Shown here piece by piece: positions 31,567 through 40,638 of a stretch of DNA of 64,000 bases. The number at the start of each line of letters is the position of its first letter. Positions within the stretch are counted from its first letter, which is position 1. The notes below the pieces were generated by a model. The model searched no databases, was not told the DNA's origin, and saw only the letters and a list, made by a program, of their open reading frames with translations. A program made the position numbers and the translations under genes. Origin of the DNA: Streptomyces albireticuli (lineage in GTDB: Bacteria; Actinomycetota; Actinomycetes; Streptomycetales; Streptomycetaceae). Location: NCBI RefSeq assembly GCF_021228125.1, contig NZ_JAJQQS010000002.1:1-64000 (forward strand). The letters run 5' to 3'.

Positions 31567-32867
31567 GAGAGGTCCTCCGGCTCGCCCGGCGGCATCCCTT
31601 CCTGCTCCTGGCGGGTCTGCTGGGACCGCTGTTCCTCCAGCCGGTGCTGGTGCTCGACCGCGTCGAGCCGGTCCTCCTCCAGCAGTTCGTGCACCGAGTT
31701 CATCAGCGTCTCCATGTCGACCACGCCCTCGTACTCGCCGCGCCGCCCCGTCACCGCGACCCGCCCGGCGTTGTCGGTGAGCACCGCCTCCAGGGCGTCG
31801 CGCAGCGTCGCGTCCCGGGTGACCGTGTCGTGCACGAGGGTGCCCGCCCGTGCCAGCGAGCCCCGGGCGCGCATCAGGTCGCCCCGCCGCAGCCATTTGT
31901 ACGGGCGGCGGTGGCGGTCCAGGAGCAGCACCTCGTTGGTGGTGCCTGCGCGCAGCTTGTCGAAGATGGACTGGAGGGGGTCGTCGACGGTGGCCGTGGG
32001 CACGTCCACGATCTCCACGTCGCGCACCCGGGTGAGGTTGAGCCGTTTGAGGGCCGCGCCCGCGCCGACGAAGCCGGAGACGAAGTCGTCGGCCGGGTTG
32101 GTGAGAATCGCCTCCGGGGTGTCGAACTGGGCGATGTGCGAACGCTCGCGGAGCACCGCGATCCGGTCGCCGAGCTTGATGGCCTCGTCGAAGTCATGGG
32201 TGACGAAGACGATCGTCTTGTGCAGCTCGTGCTGGAGCCGGATCAGCTCGTCCTGGAGGTGGTCCCGGGTGATCGGGTCGACGGCGCCGAAGGGCTCGTC
32301 CATCAGGAGTACGGGCGGGTCGGCGGCGAGCGCGCGGGCGACCCCGACGCGCTGCTGCTGCCCGCCGGACAGCTGCCGCGGATAGCGGCCCCGGAACTCG
32401 CCGGGGTCCAGCCCCACCAGGTCGAGCATCTCCTCCACCCGGGCGTCGGTCCGGCCCTTGGGCCAGCCGGTCATCCGCGGTACGAGCGCGATGTTCTGCG
32501 CGACGGTCATATGGGGGAAGAGCCCCGAGGACTGGATCGCGTAGCCGATCTTGCGGCGCAGCTTCACCGGGTCCATGTCGGTGACGTCCTCGTCGTCGAT
32601 GCGGATCCGGCCCGAGGTCGGCTCGATCAGCCTGTTGATCATCTTCATGGTGGTGGTCTTGCCGCAGCCGGACGGGCCCACGAAGACCACCAGCTCACCC
32701 GCCTTGATCTCCATGTTCACGCAGTCGACGGCGGGCGTGGGGTTGCCCGGGTAGCGCTTGGTGAGGTTCTCCAGCTCGATCGTGGCGCCGGAGGGCTTCC
32801 CGGCGGGTTTCCCGGCGGTGGCCGCGCCGGGTGACGCGCCGGAGGGTGCGGGCGTGGGCTCAGGCAC
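31563..32867 (-). CDS. opuCA: glycine betaine-type ABC transporter ATP-binding protein
   Basis: A 434-residue ATPase of the ProV/OpuCA class, energising the importer from the cytoplasmic face. Walker A is GPSGCGKTTTMK, the signature is RQLSGGQQQRVGVARAL, Walker B VLLMDEPFGAVDP, switch His in FVTHDFDEA. The C-terminal third (about residues 285-405) is a pair of CBS-like domains (TNEVLLLDRHRRPYKWLRRG, RRGEYEGVVDMETLM), the ionic-strength/osmotic sensor of this class. An acidic Gln-rich tail follows. Its start overlaps the upstream permease gene by 8 bases. Confidence 0.94.
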   Translation of the reverse strand: MPEPTPAPSGASPGAATAGKPAGKPSGATIELENLTKRYPGNPTPAVDCVNMEIKAGELVVFVGPSGCGKTTTMKMINRLIEPTSGRIRIDDEDVTDMDPVKLRRKIGYAIQSSGLFPHMTVAQNIALVPRMTGWPKGRTDARVEEMLDLVGLDPGEFRGRYPRQLSGGQQQRVGVARALAADPPVLLMDEPFGAVDPITRDHLQDELIRLQHELHKTIVFVTHDFDEAIKLGDRIAVLRERSHIAQFDTPEAILTNPADDFVSGFVGAGAALKRLNLTRVRDVEIVDVPTATVDDPLQSIFDKLRAGTTNEVLLLDRHRRPYKWLRRGDLMRARGSLARAGTLVHDTVTRDATLRDALEAVLTDNAGRVAVTGRRGEYEGVVDMETLMNSVHELLEEDRLDAVEHQHRLEEQRSQQTRQEQEGMPPGEPEDLS

Positions 32868-33507
32868 GGATCCCCCTAGGGATGGTCAGCCGGCCGATCA
32901 GGACGTACGCGGCGTCGAAGAGCAGGGCGAGCACGATGATGCCGAGCGTCCCGGCCAGCACCTGGTTGAGCGCGTTGGCACTGCCCAGGGACGAGATGCC
33001 GCGGAAGATCTCGTTGCCGAGCCCCGGCCCGGAGGCGTACGCGGCGATCGCCGCGATGCCCATCAGCATCTGGGTGGCGACCCGGATCCCGGTGAGGATC
33101 GGCGGCCAGGCGAGCGGCAGCTCCACCCGGAACAGCCGGGCGAACCGCGACATGCCGATGCCCGTCGCGGCGTCGACCAGCGAGGGGTCCACCCCGCGCA
33201 GCCCGACGATCGCGTTCCGGACGATCGGCAGCAGCCCGTAGAGCACCAGCGCCGTGACCGTCGGGGCCACGCCCAGGCCGGTGACCGGGATCAGCAGGCC
33301 GATCAGGGCCAGGGAGGGGACGGTGAGGACCGTCGCGGTCGCGGTGACCGCGAGGTTGCCCGCCCACTCGCTGCGGTAGGTGAGCACCCCGATGGCGACC
33401 CCGATCAGCGTGGCCACGACCATGCACTGGAAGACGGCGCTGGCGTGCTGGTACGTATCCGCCAGCAGCTGCTCGTGCCGGCTGCCGACGTACTCCCAGA
33501 AGGTCAC
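32860..33507 (-). CDS. opuCD: glycine betaine-type ABC transporter permease, first gene of operon
   Basis: A 215-residue second permease, the usual short length for OpuC-type subunits. Five to six hydrophobic segments; the coupling loop reads SLVDAATGIGMSRFARLFR, close in sequence to the partner permease. GTG start (33507). It heads the operon, 66 bases after the Lrp regulator gene on the same strand, with a hairpin between them. Confidence 0.91.
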   Translation of the reverse strand: MTFWEYVGSRHEQLLADTYQHASAVFQCMVVATLIGVAIGVLTYRSEWAGNLAVTATATVLTVPSLALIGLLIPVTGLGVAPTVTALVLYGLLPIVRNAIVGLRGVDPSLVDAATGIGMSRFARLFRVELPLAWPPILTGIRVATQMLMGIAAIAAYASGPGLGNEIFRGISSLGSANALNQVLAGTLGIIVLALLFDAAYVLIGRLTIPRGIRA

Positions 33508-33543
33508 CCGGCACGCTCCTCGCCGCTGTCGGTCCCCGGCTCC

Positions 33544-33562
33544 CGGCCCCGGACGGGGGCCG
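33544..33562 (-). terminator. hairpin between Lrp gene and OpuC operon
   Basis: CGGCCCC / GGGGCCG with a 5-base loop on the minus strand, just after the Lrp stop codon; probably separates the two transcription units. Confidence 0.4.
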
Positions 33563-33573
33563 CCGGTCCTCGG

Positions 33574-35305
<1,732 letters not shown>

Positions 35306-35315
35306 CACCGCCTTC

Positions 35316-35362
35316 CTCGCGGGCCGGGCGAGCCGGAGAATCCGGCTCGCCCGGCCCGCGAG
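35316..35362 (+). terminator. strong terminator of hppD
   Basis: Perfect 22-base stem (arms 35316-35337 and 35341-35362, beginning CTCGCGGGCCGGGCGAGCC) with a 3-base loop GAA. No T tract. Confidence 0.8.
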
Positions 35363-35415
35363 GACCGGGGCCCGGGGCGGAGTCCCGGTTACGGGAAGGG
35401 GCGGGGAGGGGAAGA
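35359..35415 (+). repeat. dispersed intergenic repeat
   Basis: GGACCGGGGCCCGGGGCGGA, then GTCCCGGTTACGGGAAGGGG, matches the copy at 29407-29463 at most positions. Its 3' part GGGGAGGGGAAGAG doubles as the ribosome binding region of the next gene. Confidence 0.6.
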
Positions 35416-35423
35416 GAACCCCC

Positions 35424-36791
35424 ATGGGCGATCTGATCAAGCTGCTCCGCGACGGCCTCCCCGACGAAGCCGTCCTCACCGACCCCGACGTCATACGCGC
35501 GTACGCCAAGGACATGGCCAGCTTCTGCGACGCCGGCACCGCCGCCGCCGTCGTCCTCCCGCGCACCGTCGAACAGGTGCAGCACGTCATGCGCACCGCC
35601 ACCGCCCTGCGCGTCCCCGTCGTCCCGCAAGGAGCCCGCACCGGACTGTCCGGCGCGGCCAACGCCACCGACGGCTGCGTCGTCCTCTCGCTCGTCAAGA
35701 TGGACCGCGTCATCGAGATCAATCCCGTCGACCGGATCGCCGTGGTCGAGCCGGGCGTCGTCAACGCCGAGCTCTCCCGGGCCGTCGCCGCACAAGGCCT
35801 CTACTATCCGCCCGATCCCTCCAGTTGGGAACAGTGCACCATCGGCGGCAACATCGGCACCGCCTCCGGCGGACTGTGCTGCGTGAAGTACGGGGTCACC
35901 GCCGAGTACGTCCTCGGCCTCGACGTCGTCCTCGCCGACGGACGGCTGCTCACCACCGGCCGCCGCACCGCCAAGGGCGTCGCCGGCTACGACCTCACCC
36001 GCCTCTTCGTCGGCTCCGAGGGCAGCCTCGGCATCGTCGTCCGGGCCGTCCTCGCCCTCAAGCCCGCGCCGCCCGAACACCTCGCGCTGGCCGCCGAGTT
36101 CCCCTCCGTCGCCGCCGCCTGCGACGCCGTCTGCGAGATCATGGCCCGCGGCCACGCCCCCTCCCTGCTGGAGCTGATGGACCGCACCTCCGTCCAGGCC
36201 GTCAACGCCATGGGTCACATGGGCCTTCCGGAGAGCACCGCCGCCCTCCTCCTCGCCGCCTTCGACACCCCGGACCCCGCGGCCGACCTGGCCGCCGTCG
36301 CCGAACTGTGCACCGCCGCCGGTGCCACCGAGGTCGTGCCCGCCGATTCCGCCGCCGAGTCCGACCTCCTCCTCCAGGCCCGCCGGATGACCCTCCCCGC
36401 CCTGGAGTCCCTGAAGTCCGCCACGATGATCGACGACGTCTGCGTGCCCCGCTCCCGGCTCGCCGCCATGCTCGACGGCACCGCGGCCATCGCCGACAAG
36501 CACGGGCTGCTCATCGGCGTCTGCGCGCACGCCGGCGACGGCAACACCCACCCCGTCGTCTGCTTCGACCCCGACGACGCCGACGAGGCCCGCCGCGCCC
36601 GCGAGTCCTTCGACGAGATCATGGCCCTCGGTCTGGAGCTGGGCGGCACGATCACCGGCGAGCACGGCGTCGGCGTCCTGAAGAAGGACTGGCTGGCCCG
36701 TGAGTTGGGCCCGGTCGCGCTGGAGCTCCAGCGCTCGCTCAAGCAGGTCTTCGACCCCTTGGGCATCCTCAACCCCGGCAAGCTCTTCTGA
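35424..36791 (+). CDS. FAD-linked oxidase (glycolate/D-lactate dehydrogenase type)
   Basis: A 455-residue flavoprotein of the GlcD family. The PCMH-type FAD domain covers about residues 35-215 (VVPQGARTGLSGAANATDG, IGGNIGTASGGLCCVKYGVT), the FAD-oxidase C domain about 215-455 with the conserved GVCAHAGDGNTHPVV and ITGEHGVGVLK near the end. Substrate is likely a 2-hydroxy acid (family knowledge); glycolate, D-lactate or D-2-hydroxyglutarate cannot be separated. It starts at ATG after a GGGGAGGGGAAG site. No partner Fe-S subunit gene is adjacent. Confidence 0.92.
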   Translation: MGDLIKLLRDGLPDEAVLTDPDVIRAYAKDMASFCDAGTAAAVVLPRTVEQVQHVMRTATALRVPVVPQGARTGLSGAANATDGCVVLSLVKMDRVIEINPVDRIAVVEPGVVNAELSRAVAAQGLYYPPDPSSWEQCTIGGNIGTASGGLCCVKYGVTAEYVLGLDVVLADGRLLTTGRRTAKGVAGYDLTRLFVGSEGSLGIVVRAVLALKPAPPEHLALAAEFPSVAAACDAVCEIMARGHAPSLLELMDRTSVQAVNAMGHMGLPESTAALLLAAFDTPDPAADLAAVAELCTAAGATEVVPADSAAESDLLLQARRMTLPALESLKSATMIDDVCVPRSRLAAMLDGTAAIADKHGLLIGVCAHAGDGNTHPVVCFDPDDADEARRARESFDEIMALGLELGGTITGEHGVGVLKKDWLARELGPVALELQRSLKQVFDPLGILNPGKLF

Positions 36792-36884
36792 GCCACCCGT
36801 CTTCTTCCGGGCCGCCCGCTGTCCTCCGGGCCACCCGTCCGCGGACTCCCGCCCGGCGGCCCGTACCACAGGAACCCCCGCCCC

Positions 36885-37295
36885 TCACGCGCCCAGCAGC
36901 TCGCGCAACGCCTCGTCCAGCGCGAGCCGTTCCGGCTCCGACCCCGGCGCCACCGCCATCAGCGTCCGCTCCAGCCACGCCGCCACCGGTGACGCGGGCG
37001 CCTCCAGCAGCGCCTCCCCGTCCGGCGAGGACAGCGCCATGCACACCAGGCTGCGCCCGTCGGCGTGCGTCGGCCACACCCGTACGTCCCCGTGCCCGGA
37101 CGGCCGGAACACCCCCTCCACCAGCAGCTCGCGGGCGAAGGTCCAGTTCACCGGCGAGTCCGAGGTGACGTGGAAGGAGATGTGGACGGCGTACGGATCG
37201 GCCGACCGGTAGCTGAGCCGGGCCGGGACGGGGATGCTGTGGTCCGGCGACAGCACCAGGTTGAGCTCCAGCTCTCGTTCCACCACGGTGTGCAT
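36885..37295 (-). CDS. ssgG: SsgA-like sporulation/cell-division protein
   Basis: A 136-residue SALP-family protein found only in morphologically complex actinomycetes, acting in septum placement and sporulation. Family features: VPARLSYRSADPYAVHISFHV, NWTFARELLVEGVF and GHGDVRVWPT. ATG 37295 follows GAGGGGCGC. The position two genes from hppD matches ssgG of S. coelicolor (from memory), the paralogue needed for correct septum localisation; the paralogue letter is less certain than the family. Confidence 0.9.
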   Translation of the reverse strand: MHTVVERELELNLVLSPDHSIPVPARLSYRSADPYAVHISFHVTSDSPVNWTFARELLVEGVFRPSGHGDVRVWPTHADGRSLVCMALSSPDGEALLEAPASPVAAWLERTLMAVAPGSEPERLALDEALRELLGA

Positions 37296-37675
37296 GATGC
37301 GCCCCTCTCTGCTCTGCTTCTCTCGCTGCGTGGCACCTCGCGAAACGGGCCCGCACCGGAGGGAGCGCACCGACCCCCACAGCATTACGCGACTTCGCCC
37401 GATCGATCCGAACTTTTCAGCGGCGGGTACGGCGCGCTGACGCCGTGCCACCGGTCGCACGTGTGAGTGGTCCCGCCCGCGGGACGGCCGCAGAGTGGAG
37501 AGCCGTCTGGTAGACCTGTCTGGAGCGCCCCGGGTTGCCTTTTGTGCATTGAGGTCACGGAGGACCGGAGCCGCGCAGCAGGATGCACGCGCGCGTGCGG
37601 CAGACTGCTCAGTGCCAGCCGCCCGCCCAGACATGACACCCAGTACGGCCGAGCAGATACGGGACACCGGACACG
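37296..37675. other. divergent intergenic region between ssgG and RDD gene
   Basis: No credible coding region in 380 bases. The part near ssgG (37380-37420, TTACGCGACTTCG and GAACTTTTCAG) is the most AT-rich and probably contains its promoter. The part near the RDD gene holds GATGCACGCGCGCGTGC and TGAGGTCACGGAGGACC but no clear -10 could be assigned. Confidence 0.5.
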
Positions 37676-39265
37676 ATGAGCGCTCCTCACTCAGGATCCG
37701 CCGACAGCAGCCCCGTCGAAGGTTTCTACCCGGATCCGTCCATTCCTGGGTATATCCGGTATTGGAGCGGCACGGCCTGGGTGCCCGGCACGAGCCGGCC
37801 CGCGCCCGCCGAGGGCGAGCCGATGCCCGCGCCGCCCCCCGGGGCCGCCCCGGCCGCCCCCGCGCTCGCCGCGCCCGTACCGCCCACGCCGAGGCGCTCC
37901 TCGGCCCCTTCCTCCTCGCCCTCCCCTTCTTCCTCGCCCTTCCCCTCCCCGGAGACCCCGGCTTCCTCGTCGGGCTCCTCGGGCCCGTCGGCCGCAGCGG
38001 CCATGCCCCCGGCCCGGCAGTCGCCCGAGGAGACCGGGCCCATGTTCCTGGACGAGGAGCCCGCGCTGCGCGACGCCCGCGCGGAGGCGGCGGATCCGCG
38101 CGCGGGGTTCGGCGGTGCGCCCGAGCGCCGCGGCGGCTGGGCCGAGCCCGCCGTCCCGGCCGCCCGCGACCCCCGCCAGGACGGCACCGCGCCCGGCGGG
38201 GCCCCGGCCGCCACCCCGGACGGCGCGGATCCGGAGGGCCCGCGACCGGTCCGCGCCGACGGCACCCTGACGATCCGTCCGGAGCGGCCCGTCGTCCCCT
38301 CGGCGCCCTCCGCCCGCTCCACCCCGGCCACCTCCGGCCGGGGCACCATCCAGCTGCGCACGGCCGCGCAGCCCCCGCGGACCACCGCGGCGGCCGCGCC
38401 CGCACCGCAGGTGTGGCCCGACGCCCGGGCCCGGGAGGCCGGTCCCGCGCCGCTGCCCGCCGCCCCGGAGCGCCAGGCCCTGCCCGCTCCCGCGCCCTCC
38501 TCCACCGACCGCCCCGCGGCCGACCGTTCCGCCCCCGACCGCCCGGCGTCCGACCGTTCCGCCCCTGACCGTGCGGCCTCCGACCGCCAGGCGTCCGACC
38601 GCCAGGCGTCCGACCGCCAGGCGTCCGACCGCTCCGCGGCGGTCTCCGGCGGCGCTGCGGGCGGCTGGGCCCAGCAGGTGCAGCAGCTCGCCCGGCAGCG
38701 GCCCCAGGGGGCCGACGCCCCCGCCCCGTGGAAGCCGCCGAAGGACGACCCCTTCCTGCGGGCCGCGCAGGAGCAGGGCCGGCCCGCGGGCCTCGGCCGG
38801 CGGCTCGCCGCGCGCCTCCTCGACTCCGCAGTCCTGGGCGCCGTCGTCTCCGCCGCGGCCGTGCCCCTGTGGAGCAAGGCCGCCGAGCACATCGACACCA
38901 AGGTCGAGCAGGCCAAGCAGTCCGGCCGGACCGTCACCGTCTGGCTGCTCGACGGCACCACCGGCACCTACCTCGGCATCGTGCTGGCCGTGCTCCTCGT
39001 CGCCGGAGTGGTCCTGGAGGCGCTGCCCACTGCCAAATGGGGCCGCACCCTGGGCAAGAAGCTGTGCGGCGTGCGCGTCCTCGACATCGAGTCGCACGAC
39101 ACCCCCGGCTTCGGGGCGGCGCTCCGCCGCTGGCTGGTGTACGGGGTGCTCGGCATCCTGGGCGCCGGGGTGCTGGGCGTCCTGTGGTGCCTGTTCGACC
39201 GGCCCTGGCGGCAGTGCTGGCACGACAAGGCGGCCCGTACGTTCGTGGCCGCGAAGAGCGGCTGA
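37676..39265 (+). CDS. RDD family membrane protein with DUF2510 and long disordered linker
   Basis: A 529-residue protein. Residues 15-42 form a DUF2510-type module (GFYPDPSIPGYIRYWSGTAW). Residues 45-340 are Pro/Ala/Ser-rich low complexity, ending in tandem five-residue repeats of the type DR(Q/S/P)AS (about 283-322). The C-terminal RDD domain (about 375-529) has three membrane segments starting at RRLAARLLDSAVLGAVVSAA and the late WCLFDRPWRQCWHDKAARTFVV-like end typical of the family. RDD proteins are membrane proteins, often transporters; function here unknown. A shorter RDD gene follows. Confidence 0.85.
   Translation: MSAPHSGSADSSPVEGFYPDPSIPGYIRYWSGTAWVPGTSRPAPAEGEPMPAPPPGAAPAAPALAAPVPPTPRRSSAPSSSPSPSSSPFPSPETPASSSGSSGPSAAAAMPPARQSPEETGPMFLDEEPALRDARAEAADPRAGFGGAPERRGGWAEPAVPAARDPRQDGTAPGGAPAATPDGADPEGPRPVRADGTLTIRPERPVVPSAPSARSTPATSGRGTIQLRTAAQPPRTTAAAAPAPQVWPDARAREAGPAPLPAAPERQALPAPAPSSTDRPAADRSAPDRPASDRSAPDRAASDRQASDRQASDRQASDRSAAVSGGAAGGWAQQVQQLARQRPQGADAPAPWKPPKDDPFLRAAQEQGRPAGLGRRLAARLLDSAVLGAVVSAAAVPLWSKAAEHIDTKVEQAKQSGRTVTVWLLDGTTGTYLGIVLAVLLVAGVVLEALPTAKWGRTLGKKLCGVRVLDIESHDTPGFGAALRRWLVYGVLGILGAGVLGVLWCLFDRPWRQCWHDKAARTFVAAKSG
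38571..38640 (+). repeat. 15-base coding tandem repeat
   Basis: Units of GCGTCCGACCGCCAG, repeated at least three times exactly and more often in degenerate form upstream, encode the DRQAS repeats of the RDD protein linker. Copy number probably varies. Confidence 0.7.
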
Positions 39266-39330
39266 GCGCGGGCGACACGAACGGCATACGGCCGGATGCG
39301 GTCACCGGAAGCCTGGGTTCTACTCGGGCC

Positions 39331-40062
39331 ATGAGCACCGACCAGCCGCGCGACGACGACCCGTTCCAGAAGCGGCCCTCCGAGCCGCCGCCCTACGGCG
39401 GCGCCGGCGGGGGCGCCTCACCCGGGAGCGGGCAGGGCGCCGGCGCCCCGTACCCCGGCGGGACGGGCGGCACCGGTGGCCCGGGAGGCGGTCCCGGCCC
39501 CTATCCGGGCGCCCCCGGTGGTGGTCCCGGTGCCTATCCGGGTGCCCCCGGCGGCGGCCCGGGCGGGGGGACGGGCAACCCCTACGGTGACGGCTTCGGC
39601 GCCGCCGACCCGCTCGCGGGCATGCCGCCGCTGGCCAGCCGCTGGAAGCGGCTGGTCGCGCGGATCATCGACGGCCTGCTCGTCGCCGTCCCGGTGACCG
39701 TCGTCTTCTCGGCCGCGACCTGGGGCTGGGACCCCTGGGACGACAGCGGCAAGTCCACCGGGCTGTCCATCATCATCGCGGTCGTCTACTTCGTCTACGA
39801 GGGCCTGATGCTCACCACCCGCGGGCAGACGGTCGGCAAGATGGCCATGCAGATCCGGGTGGCGATGCTCGACAACGGAGCGGTGCCGGAGGGGCGGCCG
39901 GGCTGGACGCGCGCCGCCGTCTACTCCTTGCCCGAGGTCGTCCCGTGCTGTGGCTTCGTCTTCTGGCTGATCAATGTGCTGTGGTGCACCTGGGACGACC
40001 CGTATCACCAGTGCATCCACGACAAGGCCGCCAAGACCGTGGTGGTGTCAACGGTGCAGTGA
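39331..40062 (+). CDS. RDD family membrane protein
   Basis: A 243-residue paralogue of the preceding RDD protein. The first 85 residues are Gly/Pro-rich with repeats of GAPGGGPG and PYPG. The RDD domain starts at SRWKRLVARIIDGLLVAVPV and has three to four hydrophobic segments, the conserved TRGQTVGKMAMQIRV and a C-terminal YHQCIHDKAAKTVVV. ATG was chosen at the low-complexity start. It probably forms a unit with the larger RDD gene 65 bases upstream. Its last 15 bases overlap the convergent small membrane protein gene. Confidence 0.86.
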   Translation: MSTDQPRDDDPFQKRPSEPPPYGGAGGGASPGSGQGAGAPYPGGTGGTGGPGGGPGPYPGAPGGGPGAYPGAPGGGPGGGTGNPYGDGFGAADPLAGMPPLASRWKRLVARIIDGLLVAVPVTVVFSAATWGWDPWDDSGKSTGLSIIIAVVYFVYEGLMLTTRGQTVGKMAMQIRVAMLDNGAVPEGRPGWTRAAVYSLPEVVPCCGFVFWLINVLWCTWDDPYHQCIHDKAAKTVVVSTVQ

Positions 40063-40320
40063 GTGCTCTCCCACCCTGGACTCCGCGGGCAGCGGCGCAC
40101 GCTGCTCACGCGCTCCGGCCGCTTCCCCACGGGGGACGCGGCCGGTCGTGCGTGACACCGGCACCGTGACGGCGACGAGGAGTCCGAGCGCGAGCGAGAC
40201 AAGGGCGATGAGGGCCGTCCCGAACCCGGCGCCGGGCTGCGCGAACAGCAGCATGGCGAGGGCGGAGAAGACGACGGTGGCCGATCCATAGGCTATCTGT
40301 GCGGGAGTCGGACGCGGCAT
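40048..40320 (-). CDS. small membrane protein, unknown function
   Basis: A 90-residue protein beginning MPRPTPAQIAYGSATVVFSA with two hydrophobic segments (about residues 8-27 and 32-52) and a basic, Arg/Glu-rich tail. ATG 40320 was chosen because the two-helix segment starts there; the open frame extends further with no recognisable sequence. The 3' end overlaps the convergent RDD gene by 15 bases. No family recognised. Confidence 0.65.
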   Translation of the reverse strand: MPRPTPAQIAYGSATVVFSALAMLLFAQPGAGFGTALIALVSLALGLLVAVTVPVSRTTGRVPRGEAAGAREQRAPLPAESRVGEHSLHR

Positions 40321-40638
40321 GGCGGGATCCGTCCTCGGGGCTATGAACAGGGGGGTAGCGGAGTCGGCTGGTACGTACAGCAAAACGACTCTACGGTCCT
40401 GTCTGCCCGAGCGGAACTCCCGGTAAGCGTGACCTAACCCACGGTACCGGAGCACGGGGGGCGCACGGCGGCATCGCGCTGTCCAACTGGTGAGATCAAC
40501 GCGCCGGTTGATGTCCGAAATCCGCAACTTAAAGGTCGGATAACGTACTTGCTCTAGCGCCTTCAGTCAAGGTCTGTCTTTTCCGGAGCCTCTCCGATCA
40601 AATACCTCCACAGTTGTTACTGGGGAGGACAGACACAA
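40321..40638. other. promoter region of M6 metalloprotease gene
   Basis: Non-coding 318 bases. It contains the inverted repeat at 40495-40512 (ATCAAC-GCGCCG-GTTGAT), a relatively AT-rich stretch (GGATAACGTACTTGCTCTAG), and GGGGAGGAC, the ribosome site of the protease gene. No single -10/-35 pair is convincing. Confidence 0.5.
40495..40512. promoter_or_regulatory. candidate operator upstream of M6 protease
   Basis: Perfect six-base arms ATCAAC / GTTGAT spaced by GCGCCG, 127-144 bases before the start of the protease gene. Regulator unknown. Confidence 0.3.
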